Below, in pieces: positions 1 to 5,661 of a stretch of DNA of 35,975 bases. This DNA comes from an uncultured Clostridia bacterium (GTDB lineage: Bacteria; Bacillota; Clostridia; Christensenellales; Borkfalkiaceae). A program made the translations under genes and the position numbers. The notes beneath the pieces were generated by a model, which was not told the DNA's origin, did no database searches, and saw only the letters and a program-made list of their open reading frames with translations. Position 1 is the stretch's first letter, and each line of letters opens with the position of its first letter. The stretch is taken from assembly GCA_934254725.1 (NCBI GenBank), contig CAKQLR010000018.1, positions 1-35,975 on the forward strand, written 5' to 3'.

Positions 1-5
1 TGGGT

Positions 6-41
6 GTAAAAAACTACGGCTTACCTAAGCAAACCGTAGTT
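6..41 (-). terminator. Rho-independent terminator of the leftmost gene
   Basis: Reading the minus strand, an 8-bp perfect stem (AACTACGG / CCGTAGTT, 34-41 with 12-19) is followed directly by a T run. It lies 18 bases past the stop of the gene at 59-409, so it probably ends the leftward operon of small mobile-element genes. Confidence 0.7.
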
Positions 42-58
42 CTCTACAAGGGGAATGC

Positions 59-409
59 TTATCTCAAAAGCATATTCATGAAACTCTTGTCCGACGTTCT
101 CGCAGGCTTAATCGGGCATTCGTAAACAGTCCCGTCTTCGTCGTAAGAACGAACGGCGTAAGTATTGCCTTTCACTACCTTGCCGTGATCGTCTTTCATT
201 TCGTAAGGAACGACGACGAGTTCAGCTTCCATAGCGTCACCGAAAACCACATCAAGAACGTTGTAGCCGTTTTTGTCGGTGTCCTTGTTGGGCGGTGCGA
301 CCTGAATTTTGATTTCCTTGCCGCGAACTACACCTTTAATGAAGTAGGAGTAGTATTCCTTACCGTGACTTTCAAAAGTTTCTCTTTCAACCATAATGTT
401 GTTAGCCAT
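59..409 (-). CDS. Hypothetical mobile-element protein
   Basis: This 116-residue protein is not recognised. It is soluble, with no signal peptide or membrane segment, and its alternating hydrophobic pattern suggests mostly beta structure (for example KEIKIQV and AELVVVPYEM). The ATG has a strong ribosome binding site (AAGGAGG, about 8 bases upstream). It follows the 88-residue gene after 14 bases and is the last gene of the leftward operon in view, with a terminator just past its stop. The position in an early module of small genes behind an integrase and a LexA-like repressor suggests an accessory role in an integrative element or prophage. I infer this from context only and assign no function. 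Confidence 0.6.
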   Translation of the reverse strand: MANNIMVERETFESHGKEYYSYFIKGVVRGKEIKIQVAPPNKDTDKNGYNVLDVVFGDAMEAELVVVPYEMKDDHGKVVKGNTYAVRSYDEDGTVYECPIKPARTSDKSFMNMLLR

Positions 410-423
410 TGCCTTTCACCTCC

Positions 424-690
424 TTAATTTTTCTTCCCGATAGTGCGGGAGATTTTCTTTGCTTCGGCTTTGGATTTGCCTTCGCCGAGTGCCTTCTTGT
501 ATTTGAACAAGCCGGCGTGATCGGACTGTGCCTGAAGATAACCGGAGCGAAGACCTGCTTCGTAATCGGTCAGTTCCTTGCCTACTTTCGGTCCGTGTTC
601 GTGAACTTTGTTTTTGCGTTCGGATGCGTAACCCTTCGCTCGTTTGGAAGGCACGCTCCATCTGCGTTCGTTGTTATTTTTGTTTGCCAT
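424..690 (-). CDS. Hypothetical small basic mobile-element protein
   Basis: This 88-residue, lysine- and arginine-rich protein is not recognised. The first 35 residues are very basic and look disordered. The middle (about 39-68, TDYEAGLRSGYLQAQ) reads as an amphipathic helix and the tail is again basic (KAEAKKISRTIGKKN), so nucleic-acid binding is plausible. The start has a good AAAGGAG site. The 17 bases around that site nearly match those before the gene at 1041-1310, hinting at shared ancestry or shared translational control. It is transcribed leftward with the gene at 59-409. Confidence 0.6.
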   Translation of the reverse strand: MANKNNNERRWSVPSKRAKGYASERKNKVHEHGPKVGKELTDYEAGLRSGYLQAQSDHAGLFKYKKALGEGKSKAEAKKISRTIGKKN

Positions 691-1040
691 AATGTGTTTT
701 ACTCCTTTACCCGTATAGCCGTTAGTTCAGCATAGAATTTTGATTTTTTTGTTGCCCGTGTTGCCGTTAGCCAAGCGAAAAATTTTGATATTAAGTTGTA
801 AGTTTGCAAGCCGTTTTCTCTTTGTTGAAACACTCCGTTTCGTGCGACTTTTACTTTGGAAGGTGGCCACCTTTATCTTTCGAAAGTCCGCATAAAACAG
901 TCGGTATTCTTTGCCGAAAATGGACTTGCTTTTATATTTCCATAGAGAACGCAAATTCTCTTAATGGACGATTGAATGTAACCGAAACGACAGTTAAAGT
1001 GCCGTTATAGGTTGATTAAACGCACATTTGTGTAATTTTC
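691..1040. other. 350-bp gap inside the leftward module
   Basis: I see no convincing gene here. A 75-codon lysine-rich reading frame on the minus strand (727-954) would need a TTG start and has no ribosome binding site. A small hairpin (AGAGAA / TTCTCT near 945-962) and an 8-bp inverted repeat (TTGATTAA / TTAATCAA, about 1012-1048) just past the stop of the next gene are present. Neither has a T run. The gap may hold a promoter for the last two genes, or a decayed gene. Confidence 0.4.
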
Positions 1041-1310
1041 TTAATCAATATAAGTCCTTAAATATGTGCGTGTTTTGATGCGTTTACCGTCAAGATTGTT
1101 TCTTGATTGAAACACGAACTCATAGTCGATGTCGCGCTCGGAAGTCCTGAAATAATAGGTATCGTCGCTTACAGAATGAACGTCTCCGCGATTGTTTGTG
1201 CAAAGAGAAATTTTCTGCTTGACGATATAGTCCGGGGTGCGATAAACGTTGTCTGCGTTTTGAAGAAAATCAATATCGCAAACGGGTTTTACAACAGCGT
1301 GTTTTGACAT
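1041..1310 (-). CDS. Hypothetical mobile-element protein
   Basis: This 89-residue protein is not recognised. I chose the internal ATG at 1310 (MSKHAVVK) rather than a longer frame starting at 1430, because AAAGGAG lies 8 bases before it and the longer start would overlap the preceding gene. The protein is rich in Asp, Tyr and Arg and has no membrane segment or visible motif. Two cysteines (near residues 11 and 37) are too far apart to suggest a zinc site. It sits in the leftward operon 44 bases after the sigma-like gene. Confidence 0.5.
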   Translation of the reverse strand: MSKHAVVKPVCDIDFLQNADNVYRTPDYIVKQKISLCTNNRGDVHSVSDDTYYFRTSERDIDYEFVFQSRNNLDGKRIKTRTYLRTYID

Positions 1311-1354
1311 ATTTTTTACTCCTTTGCCCGTAACCTGATAGCACAGTGATTTTG

Positions 1355-1651
1355 TTATTTCAACGCCGACTGCAAGAAATAAATCAATTTGTTGTTGAGT
1401 TCCTTCATATAGTCGGTGGTGAGTTGCCATTCTTCGGCAAGAACCGCTTGCGTATTGTTGTCAATATACAGCGACACATAAAGGATATAGAGTCTTGCAG
1501 GAGCGTTTTGCATTGCCGTATTGTATCGTTCGACTTTCTGAACGATTGCAAGCGGCTTGACAGTTTTGGAACTCCTGTCGAACAGTTCTTTCATTGAGTA
1601 GTAGTAACGAATTTCTTTTAAGTCGTTTCGGACCTGAACCGTGGTAAGCAT
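1355..1651 (-). CDS. Small sigma-like / phage-type transcription regulator
   Basis: This is a 98-residue, mostly helical protein. The first half (VRNDLKEIRYYYSMKELFD) and the second half (APARLYILYVSLYIDNN, then LAEEWQLTTDYMKELNNKL) resemble the small sigma-like proteins of the DUF1492/ArpU type found in clostridial prophages and integrative elements. There the second half forms a region-4-like helix-turn-helix. I infer a role in timing transcription of element genes, but the family assignment comes from pattern only. The ATG at 1651 is preferred over an upstream GTG at 1660, because AGGAGG lies 8 bases before the ATG and overlaps the GTG. It starts 13 bases after the HTH gene upstream. Confidence 0.5.
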   Translation of the reverse strand: MLTTVQVRNDLKEIRYYYSMKELFDRSSKTVKPLAIVQKVERYNTAMQNAPARLYILYVSLYIDNNTQAVLAEEWQLTTDYMKELNNKLIYFLQSALK

Positions 1652-1663
1652 TTTTAACACCTC

Positions 1664-1993
1664 CTATTTTTTGTTTTTTCTGCCGAACTTCTTTATGATT
1701 GCGAGCATTGTTTTCTTTTGGTTTTCGTCGCAATTTCCGAGCATCGTTACCAATAACTCCTGCTGTTCGTCTGACAGATACTGCTTTCCAAGATAGTAAT
1801 CATCTTCGACAAAAACTCCGCTATCGTGCCGGCCCGCAGCGGTGTATATCGGGTAAGAAATCGAGAGCTCGAGAACGTCACGTATAATTGTTTTTCTGCT
1901 TACGCCGAGTTCAAATGCGAGATTGTCCATCTTTTCGTGACGACGTTCGCAAATAATCTCTAAAAGCGCTTGGCGACGTTCCGTTGCTCTCAA
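1664..1993 (-). CDS. DeoR-like HTH regulator with TTG start
   Basis: The protein is about 109 residues long. Residues 1-45 contain a winged helix-turn-helix of the HTH_11/DeoR type: RATERRQALLEIICERRHEKM, then LAFELGVSRKTIIRDVLEL, where the second helix is the recognition helix. The rest (LSDEQQELLVTML...) is helical and lacks a sugar-phosphate sensor domain, so this is a short regulator. A longer frame opens at 2059. The only good ribosome binding site (AAAGGAGGTGAGAAAA) sits before a TTG at 1993, exactly where the HTH domain begins, so I place the start there. An inverted repeat 47-65 bases upstream could be its own operator. Confidence 0.65.
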   Translation of the reverse strand: MRATERRQALLEIICERRHEKMDNLAFELGVSRKTIIRDVLELSISYPIYTAAGRHDSGVFVEDDYYLGKQYLSDEQQELLVTMLGNCDENQKKTMLAIIKKFGRKNKK

Positions 1994-2039
1994 TTTTCTC
2001 ACCTCCTTTGCCTTCGATGGCCTTATTTTCGCAGTCAAC

Positions 2040-2058
2040 TGGGACACCTTTTGTCCCA
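2040..2058. promoter_or_regulatory. Inverted repeat upstream of the HTH regulator
   Basis: Perfect 7-bp arms TGGGACA and TGTCCCA are separated by 5 bases. The repeat lies between the strong hairpin at 2103-2163 and the TTG start at 1993. No T run follows it, so an operator is more likely than a terminator. Self-binding by the HTH protein is a guess from position. Confidence 0.35.
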
Positions 2059-2094
2059 ATTAAAAAAGTTTTTGATATTTTTTGGGATTTTTTT

Positions 2095-2163
2095 GAAATA
2101 AAAAAAGTGCCTTGACAAACAGGAACCTCTAAGCTGAGATTCGCTGTTCGCCAAGACACTTTT
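2095..2163 (-). terminator. Very long terminator hairpin or small structured RNA
   Basis: Read on the minus strand, 2163-2144 pairs with 2122-2103 over 20 bp, followed by an inner 7-bp stem (2142-2136 with 2129-2123), a 6-base loop and then a T-rich tail. Every pair forms if G.U wobbles are allowed (three in the outer stem, one in the inner). It lies about 125 bases past the zinc-ribbon gene and before the HTH gene. It may be a terminator that separates the repressor transcript from the early genes, or a discrete small RNA. Confidence 0.6.
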
Positions 2164-2287
2164 AAGCCTTGTATTTTACCCGATGGGTAAGTTACGAACA
2201 CTTATGCGCGAAGTATTGAAATCGGATTTACCACTCTTATTGTTCCAAAGCAACCGAAATTTGCTTACACGCACGCACGTTATTCAA

Positions 2288-2458
2288 TTAACTGACTTTA
2301 ATTTTGATAAGAATTTCCTTATTATGCTGTTTACTGAATATCTTCGCTTTACAGCGATGACAAACAACAAGGATTGCGCCGTCTTTTCGCTGATACCCGG
2401 TCGTCTTTTTATGACAACAAGGACATACGAAAGGAACAGGGTTAGAACTCGTCTCCAA
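2288..2458 (-). CDS. Small zinc-ribbon protein (Com / Cys-rich KTR type)
   Basis: This 56-residue protein begins with TTG, which lies 7 bases after a perfect AAAGGAGG site. Two knuckles are visible: CPCC at residues 12-15 (VCPCCHKKTTGY) and CHRC at 33-36 (VVCHRCKAKIF), with a basic region between them. This is the layout of a treble-clef or zinc-ribbon domain as in the phage Mu Com family and the Cys-rich KTR proteins of Tn916-like elements. I infer binding of RNA or DNA. The start overlaps the end of the small frame at 2462-2614 in a way typical of translational coupling. A different frame across the same bases encodes only hydrophobic nonsense. Confidence 0.7.
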   Translation of the reverse strand: METSSNPVPFVCPCCHKKTTGYQRKDGAILVVCHRCKAKIFSKQHNKEILIKIKVS

Positions 2459-2461
2459 AAT

Positions 2462-2614
2462 TCAACCTCCTTTCCCCATGACACACAAAGAGTTGTATTT
2501 AACCCACTGCATTGATAGGGTTGGGAAATCCCATATCGCAGGAAGATTATCTTTTGTGCCTAAATATGAATAGTAACGGATAAGACGGGGCTCTCTTACT
2601 TTGCCACTATGCAA
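2462..2614 (-). CDS. Very small ORF coupled to the zinc-ribbon gene
   Basis: A 50-codon frame runs from a TTG just past the LexA-like stop to a TGA inside the next gene's translation start region. Its sequence looks protein-like (REPRLIRYYSYLGTKD, then PAIWDFPTLSMQWVKYNSL), with more aromatic residues than chance would give. No ribosome binding site precedes the TTG, so it may start at an internal ATG (residue 35), be read by coupling from the repressor gene, or be the remnant of a longer gene. Its stop is 3 bases from the zinc-ribbon start. I do not recognise it. Confidence 0.35.
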   Translation of the reverse strand: MHSGKVREPRLIRYYSYLGTKDNLPAIWDFPTLSMQWVKYNSLCVMGKGG

Positions 2615-2625
2615 ATTTCAAAAAA

Positions 2626-3234
2626 TCAATAAATATCCTTGAGAATTTTAACTGCCACGCCTTGTATGGCAACATCATCGAAAAACATATCCTTCATTCC
2701 GTCGTTTTCGGGATGCAAACGGATTTTCTTTCTTCTCTTATCAATATAATATCTTTTCAACGTCGCCTCGTTTTCTATGAGCGCGACAACTATTTGACCT
2801 TCTTCTGCCGTGTCTTGCTGACGAACGACAACCAGATCGCCATCATCTATGCCGGCGTTTATCATACTGTCGCCCTTTGCCCTAAGAATAAAGAATTGTC
2901 CGTTACCCAAGAGTTCACGAGAAAACGTAACGTAACATTCTATATTTTCTTCGGCGAGAATGGGAGTGCCGCAAGCGACTTCACCAACGATAGGCAAACG
3001 ATTATGACTGCAAAGAGAATTTATGATTTCCTTTGTTTGCAAGTCGCCATATCTTCCGTTCTTTTCAAGGTCGCCACGCTTTATAAGCTCGTCCACATAT
3101 CTATATGTTTGAGGAACGGACAAGCCGACGGCGGTTGCGATTTGTTGAAAAGTAGGATAAACGCCGCTTTCAAAGTAGCAATCGTTAATCAACTTCAATA
3201 TGTTATTGAGAGTTTGTTCATTTTTGCTTCTCAT
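2626..3234 (-). CDS. LexA/UmuD-like self-cleaving repressor
   Basis: The protein has 202 residues, close to the usual LexA length. Residues 1-68 form a winged helix-turn-helix (TFQQIATAVGLSVPQTYRYVDEL is the HTH). Residues 80-202 are an S24 peptidase fold with catalytic Ser123 (GDSM) and Lys160. The cleavage site in the VACGTP motif would be Cys88-Gly89, as in UmuD, rather than the usual Ala-Gly. I place the start at the ATG at 3234, after AAGGAG; a frame opening at 3273 would begin inside the operator-like palindrome. It is known that RecA-ssDNA triggers cleavage of this family. I infer that it holds the element silent and couples its induction to DNA damage. Whether it is the host LexA or an element repressor cannot be settled here; context favours the element. 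Confidence 0.85.
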   Translation of the reverse strand: MRSKNEQTLNNILKLINDCYFESGVYPTFQQIATAVGLSVPQTYRYVDELIKRGDLEKNGRYGDLQTKEIINSLCSHNRLPIVGEVACGTPILAEENIECYVTFSRELLGNGQFFILRAKGDSMINAGIDDGDLVVVRQQDTAEEGQIVVALIENEATLKRYYIDKRRKKIRLHPENDGMKDMFFDDVAIQGVAVKILKDIY

Positions 3235-3253
3235 AGGTGTCTCCTTTTTCCGT

Positions 3254-3300
3254 AAATGAGTTTCGTTTCTCATTTAGTGATTTTATTATACTCAAATCAC
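3254..3300. promoter_or_regulatory. Two palindromes over the repressor promoter
   Basis: Perfect 7-bp arms AAATGAG / CTCATTT (3254-3260 and 3269-3275) flank TTTCGTTT and lie between the -10 box and the start codon. A second perfect pair, GTGATTT / AAATCAC (3277-3283 and 3294-3300), brackets the -10 box. Both are placed to block RNA polymerase, so autoregulation by the LexA-like protein is likely. Neither matches the classical Bacillus LexA box. Confidence 0.6.
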
Positions 3301-3313
3301 CATCGAAAGTCAA
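3285..3313 (-). promoter_or_regulatory. Sigma-A promoter of the LexA-like gene
   Basis: TTGACT (3308-3313) and TATAAT (3285-3290) are spaced by 17 bases on the minus strand. Transcription would start near 3278, inside the palindromic operator region. Confidence 0.85.
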
Positions 3314-3349
3314 GAGGAGAAAAGGGGCAAAACAAAAAAATTTTTAACT

Positions 3350-3390
3350 TATTAAAATTAAAAAAGTAGGAGTCGAGTGGCTCCTACTTT
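3350..3390 (-). terminator. Terminator of the AAA ATPase gene
   Basis: A perfect 10-bp stem (AAAGTAGGAG / CTCCTACTTT, 3363-3372 and 3381-3390) with an 8-base loop is followed on the minus strand by a T-rich tail. It lies 7 bases past the ATPase stop and isolates that gene from the LexA-like promoter. Confidence 0.85.
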
Positions 3391-3396
3391 AATTTG

Positions 3397-4755
3397 TTAG
3401 ACAATCGTTCCTTTTGCCAAATCTTCGGCGATAAAAGAGCAGAAGTAAAAAGGAACGGTTAGCAACTTTTGCTTATCGTCAAAACCGTAATTGTTTCTTG
3501 ATACCTTAATTGCAAACTCAAATTTATTGTGATTTGAAAACTTTTCCAAAGAGTTCAACATGCCGCGCCCTTTCTTAACGTCAATCGGGAACAACTTATT
3601 GTTGGATTCCACGATAAATTCAAGTTCGGCGGACAATTTACCCTTCCAATAAAAGAGATTTATGCCTTGTGCAATAAGCTCGTTTGCGACAAAGTTCTCA
3701 AAAAATATGCCAGACAACATATTTTCTTTGTCGGGCGAAACAAACGATGATGCGTTTATTCCGCTTTGATAGGAAAACATACCGCTATCCGCAAGATACA
3801 AACGGAAATTACTATCGTTATCTTGAATAAGAGGCATAGTAATATGTTCTTTAAGTTGATACGACCTATTTACAATGTGCGCCATTGTAAGCCAATCAAT
3901 GGCAGTCGCAAAGTCGCGAGTTTTGCTTTTTTCTTCTATAAGCCCCGGCGAAAAATTCTTTGATTCTTTATTGAGCTCTTTATATATATTTGAAAACAAA
4001 GAACGCGAACGCAGTATGGCCTCTCTGCTTGCTTGATACAATTCCATATCGGAAAGATAATTGTCGTACAGAACTTTAAGAATTTCCCTTGCTTCAAAAA
4101 GATTTTGCGTTGAAATATAGGTATCTACGACTTCAGGCATTCCTCCGACAAGCATGTATTTATAAACCTGCTCCAACGCAAGCTCATGTACGCTTGCATC
4201 TAACGCTTTCTTTTCCGAATATGCCTTTTTAATTCTTTGATACAGCACATTGTTGCTATTCAAAAGAAACTCTTCAAAAGTAAGCGGATATATTGTAATT
4301 TGATTTATCTTGCCGACAGGAAACAAAAATTTAGAATTGTTTCCCGCGCCCCGCTTATTAGTTTCTCTTTGAAGTTTTATTCTTACCATAGAACCGGTTG
4401 CAATAACCGGAATTTCTTTGAAGTCTTGGCAAAAATACTTCAATGCGGAGATAATGTTCGGGCATTCTTGAACTTCATCAAAAATCAATAAGGTTTTGCT
4501 GTCTATTTGTCTGCCTTTTTGAAGGGATATAAACTCAATAATCTTTTCTGCATTTGCGGTAGAAAAGCAAAATTCACGAATTTCATCTTCTTTCTTGCAA
4601 TCAACGTAGATATAGCTATCCTTATAATACTTGTCGGCAAAAATATCCTTAACCAAATAAGTTTTGCCAACCTGACGTGCGCCCCAAACAATCAAAGGCT
4701 TTCTATTTGTGCTTTTATTCCATTCTATAAGTTTTTGTGTTGCCAATCTTTCCAT
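3397..4755 (-). CDS. AAA+ ATPase with DUF4143 C-terminus
   Basis: The protein has 452 residues. A Walker A motif (GARQVGKT, about 25-32), a Walker B motif (LLIFDEVQ, about 89-96) and a sensor segment (PVIATGSM, near 120) mark an AAA+ domain. The second half carries the DUF4143 nuclease-like fold, with FPIDVKKG near the C-terminus. Proteins of this layout are widespread in bacteria and archaea, often on mobile elements. Their role is poorly defined, and defence or toxin functions have been proposed. The ATG at 4755 follows AAAGGAG; an earlier in-frame start at 4788 lies in the promoter. It has its own promoter and terminator, so it is an independent cargo unit rather than part of the repressor operon. 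Confidence 0.8.
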   Translation of the reverse strand: MERLATQKLIEWNKSTNRKPLIVWGARQVGKTYLVKDIFADKYYKDSYIYVDCKKEDEIREFCFSTANAEKIIEFISLQKGRQIDSKTLLIFDEVQECPNIISALKYFCQDFKEIPVIATGSMVRIKLQRETNKRGAGNNSKFLFPVGKINQITIYPLTFEEFLLNSNNVLYQRIKKAYSEKKALDASVHELALEQVYKYMLVGGMPEVVDTYISTQNLFEAREILKVLYDNYLSDMELYQASREAILRSRSLFSNIYKELNKESKNFSPGLIEEKSKTRDFATAIDWLTMAHIVNRSYQLKEHITMPLIQDNDSNFRLYLADSGMFSYQSGINASSFVSPDKENMLSGIFFENFVANELIAQGINLFYWKGKLSAELEFIVESNNKLFPIDVKKGRGMLNSLEKFSNHNKFEFAIKVSRNNYGFDDKQKLLTVPFYFCSFIAEDLAKGTIV

Positions 4756-4779
4756 AGCTATTGCTCCTTTCGTAGTCTT

Positions 4780-4808
4780 ATTATACACGAAATCGAATTG
4801 TTTTGCAA
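4780..4808 (-). promoter_or_regulatory. Promoter of the AAA ATPase gene
   Basis: TTGCAA (4803-4808) and TATAAT (4780-4785) are spaced by 17 bases on the minus strand, 25 bases upstream of the ATG. The 33-bp repeats begin just upstream of the -35 box. Confidence 0.75.
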
Positions 4809-4822
4809 GAGTTTAGATGTGT

Positions 4823-4921
4823 TATTTGCACTTTTTTCGGTATTTTTTAATGTATTGTTTGCACCTTTTTAAGTATTATTTTGTCGATTGTTTGCACCTT
4901 TTAACGCTTTTCGCAAAAATC
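4823..4921. repeat. Three 33-bp degenerate direct repeats
   Basis: TTTGCAC followed by a T/C-rich run recurs at 4825, 4858 and 4891, exactly 33 bp apart (about three helical turns). The flanking bases are partly conserved, best between copies one and two. The array sits between the leftward ATPase promoter and the rightward integrase genes. This is a typical place for arm-type integrase or excisionase sites, or for a cooperative operator. Confidence 0.6.
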
Positions 4922-5465
4922 AGTGAGCTTAATTTCGACATTCCACGAGCAAAATAGGGAACTTTTTGGGTTTATTGTAGCCGTATTTACAAATTCCTTT
5001 TGTCTTTCGGGGGTATAGCCTAATCGCCTGCATCGACTGGTCAAGGCTCACAAAAAATAATCCGATTTCAAAGGTAAAAACATCTTAACATACAATTGAT
5101 GACAGCCGTATGGCATATTTTGAAGAAAAAATAAAAACTATCACTATGCTATTTTTTGCTCGTCGCTCCGCTTTTTCCTTGACAAGTCGCTGCATTCGAT
5201 TATTCTCGCCCCCTGTCGAAAGACAAAATGAAAAATACAAGGTGGTGATTCGGCACGAACCATTGTTCAACCCTTCGGATGCCATTGTCGGCATCTCGCC
5301 CGAGGGGTGTTTATCCATTGAAAGTGGAAAAAATGCCTTGAAAGTAGACTTCCAACCATTCACACTTTTTTCTCGAAGTGTGCTAACGTTGATTCAGAAG
5401 TTAGCGAGCGATATGCAAAACATACGCCGATTGACTTCAAATCTAAACAAGGAGGTTCAAGGCAA
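4922..5465. other. Control region upstream of the integrase genes
   Basis: I see no well-supported gene in these 544 bases. A 120-codon plus-strand frame (5110-5472) lacks a ribosome binding site and a recognisable domain. The stretch holds a possible rightward promoter (TTGACA at 5179-5184, TATTCT at 5201-5206, 16-base spacing). Three perfect inverted repeats follow in a row: GATGCC / GGCATC (5278-5295), CACACTT / AAGTGTG (5361-5382) and GCTAAC / GTTAGC (5382-5405). A long structured leader before the first HTH gene is the simplest reading. Confidence 0.45.
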
Positions 5466-5660
5466 ATGTTAAGGAGCATTAAAAAAGCATTCGATATAAT
5501 CAAAGCCGAAGACGCTGAAACTGCCATTACCGTTCACACTATCCGAACTTGGTGTAAACAAGGCAAAATTAAGTGTCTGACTGCCGGCAACAAGGTTCTT
5601 GTTGATATGCAAAGCCTCTTAGATTATATCGCAATCAAAACAGACAATACGGAGGTATAA
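5466..5660 (+). CDS. Excisionase-like small HTH protein
   Basis: The 64-residue protein has the pattern of an excisionase or MerR-like winged helix. VHTIRTWCKQGKIKCLTAGNK is the helix-wing unit and DMQSLLDYI the closing helix; such proteins bind and bend DNA at element ends. AAGGAGG lies about 10 bases before the ATG. The stop is one base from the integrase start, so the two are co-translated. This is the natural recombination directionality factor for the neighbouring integrase, although two more candidates follow. Confidence 0.7.
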   Translation: MLRSIKKAFDIIKAEDAETAITVHTIRTWCKQGKIKCLTAGNKVLVDMQSLLDYIAIKTDNTEV

Positions 5661-5661
5661 A

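Noticed and set aside
727..954. 75-codon minus-strand frame in the left gap
   Set aside because: TTG start without a ribosome binding site and lysine-rich, low-complexity composition.
1012..1048. Terminator after the gene at 1041-1310
   Set aside because: The 8-bp inverted repeat has a loop of about 20 bases and no T run.
4823..4921. CRISPR array
   Set aside because: The 33-bp units are degenerate along their whole length with no repeat/spacer alternation and no cas genes nearby.
5110..5472. 120-codon plus-strand frame before the first HTH gene
   Set aside because: It has no ribosome binding site, no recognisable domain, contains three hairpins, and overlaps the next gene's start. It is treated as a leader, though not excluded.
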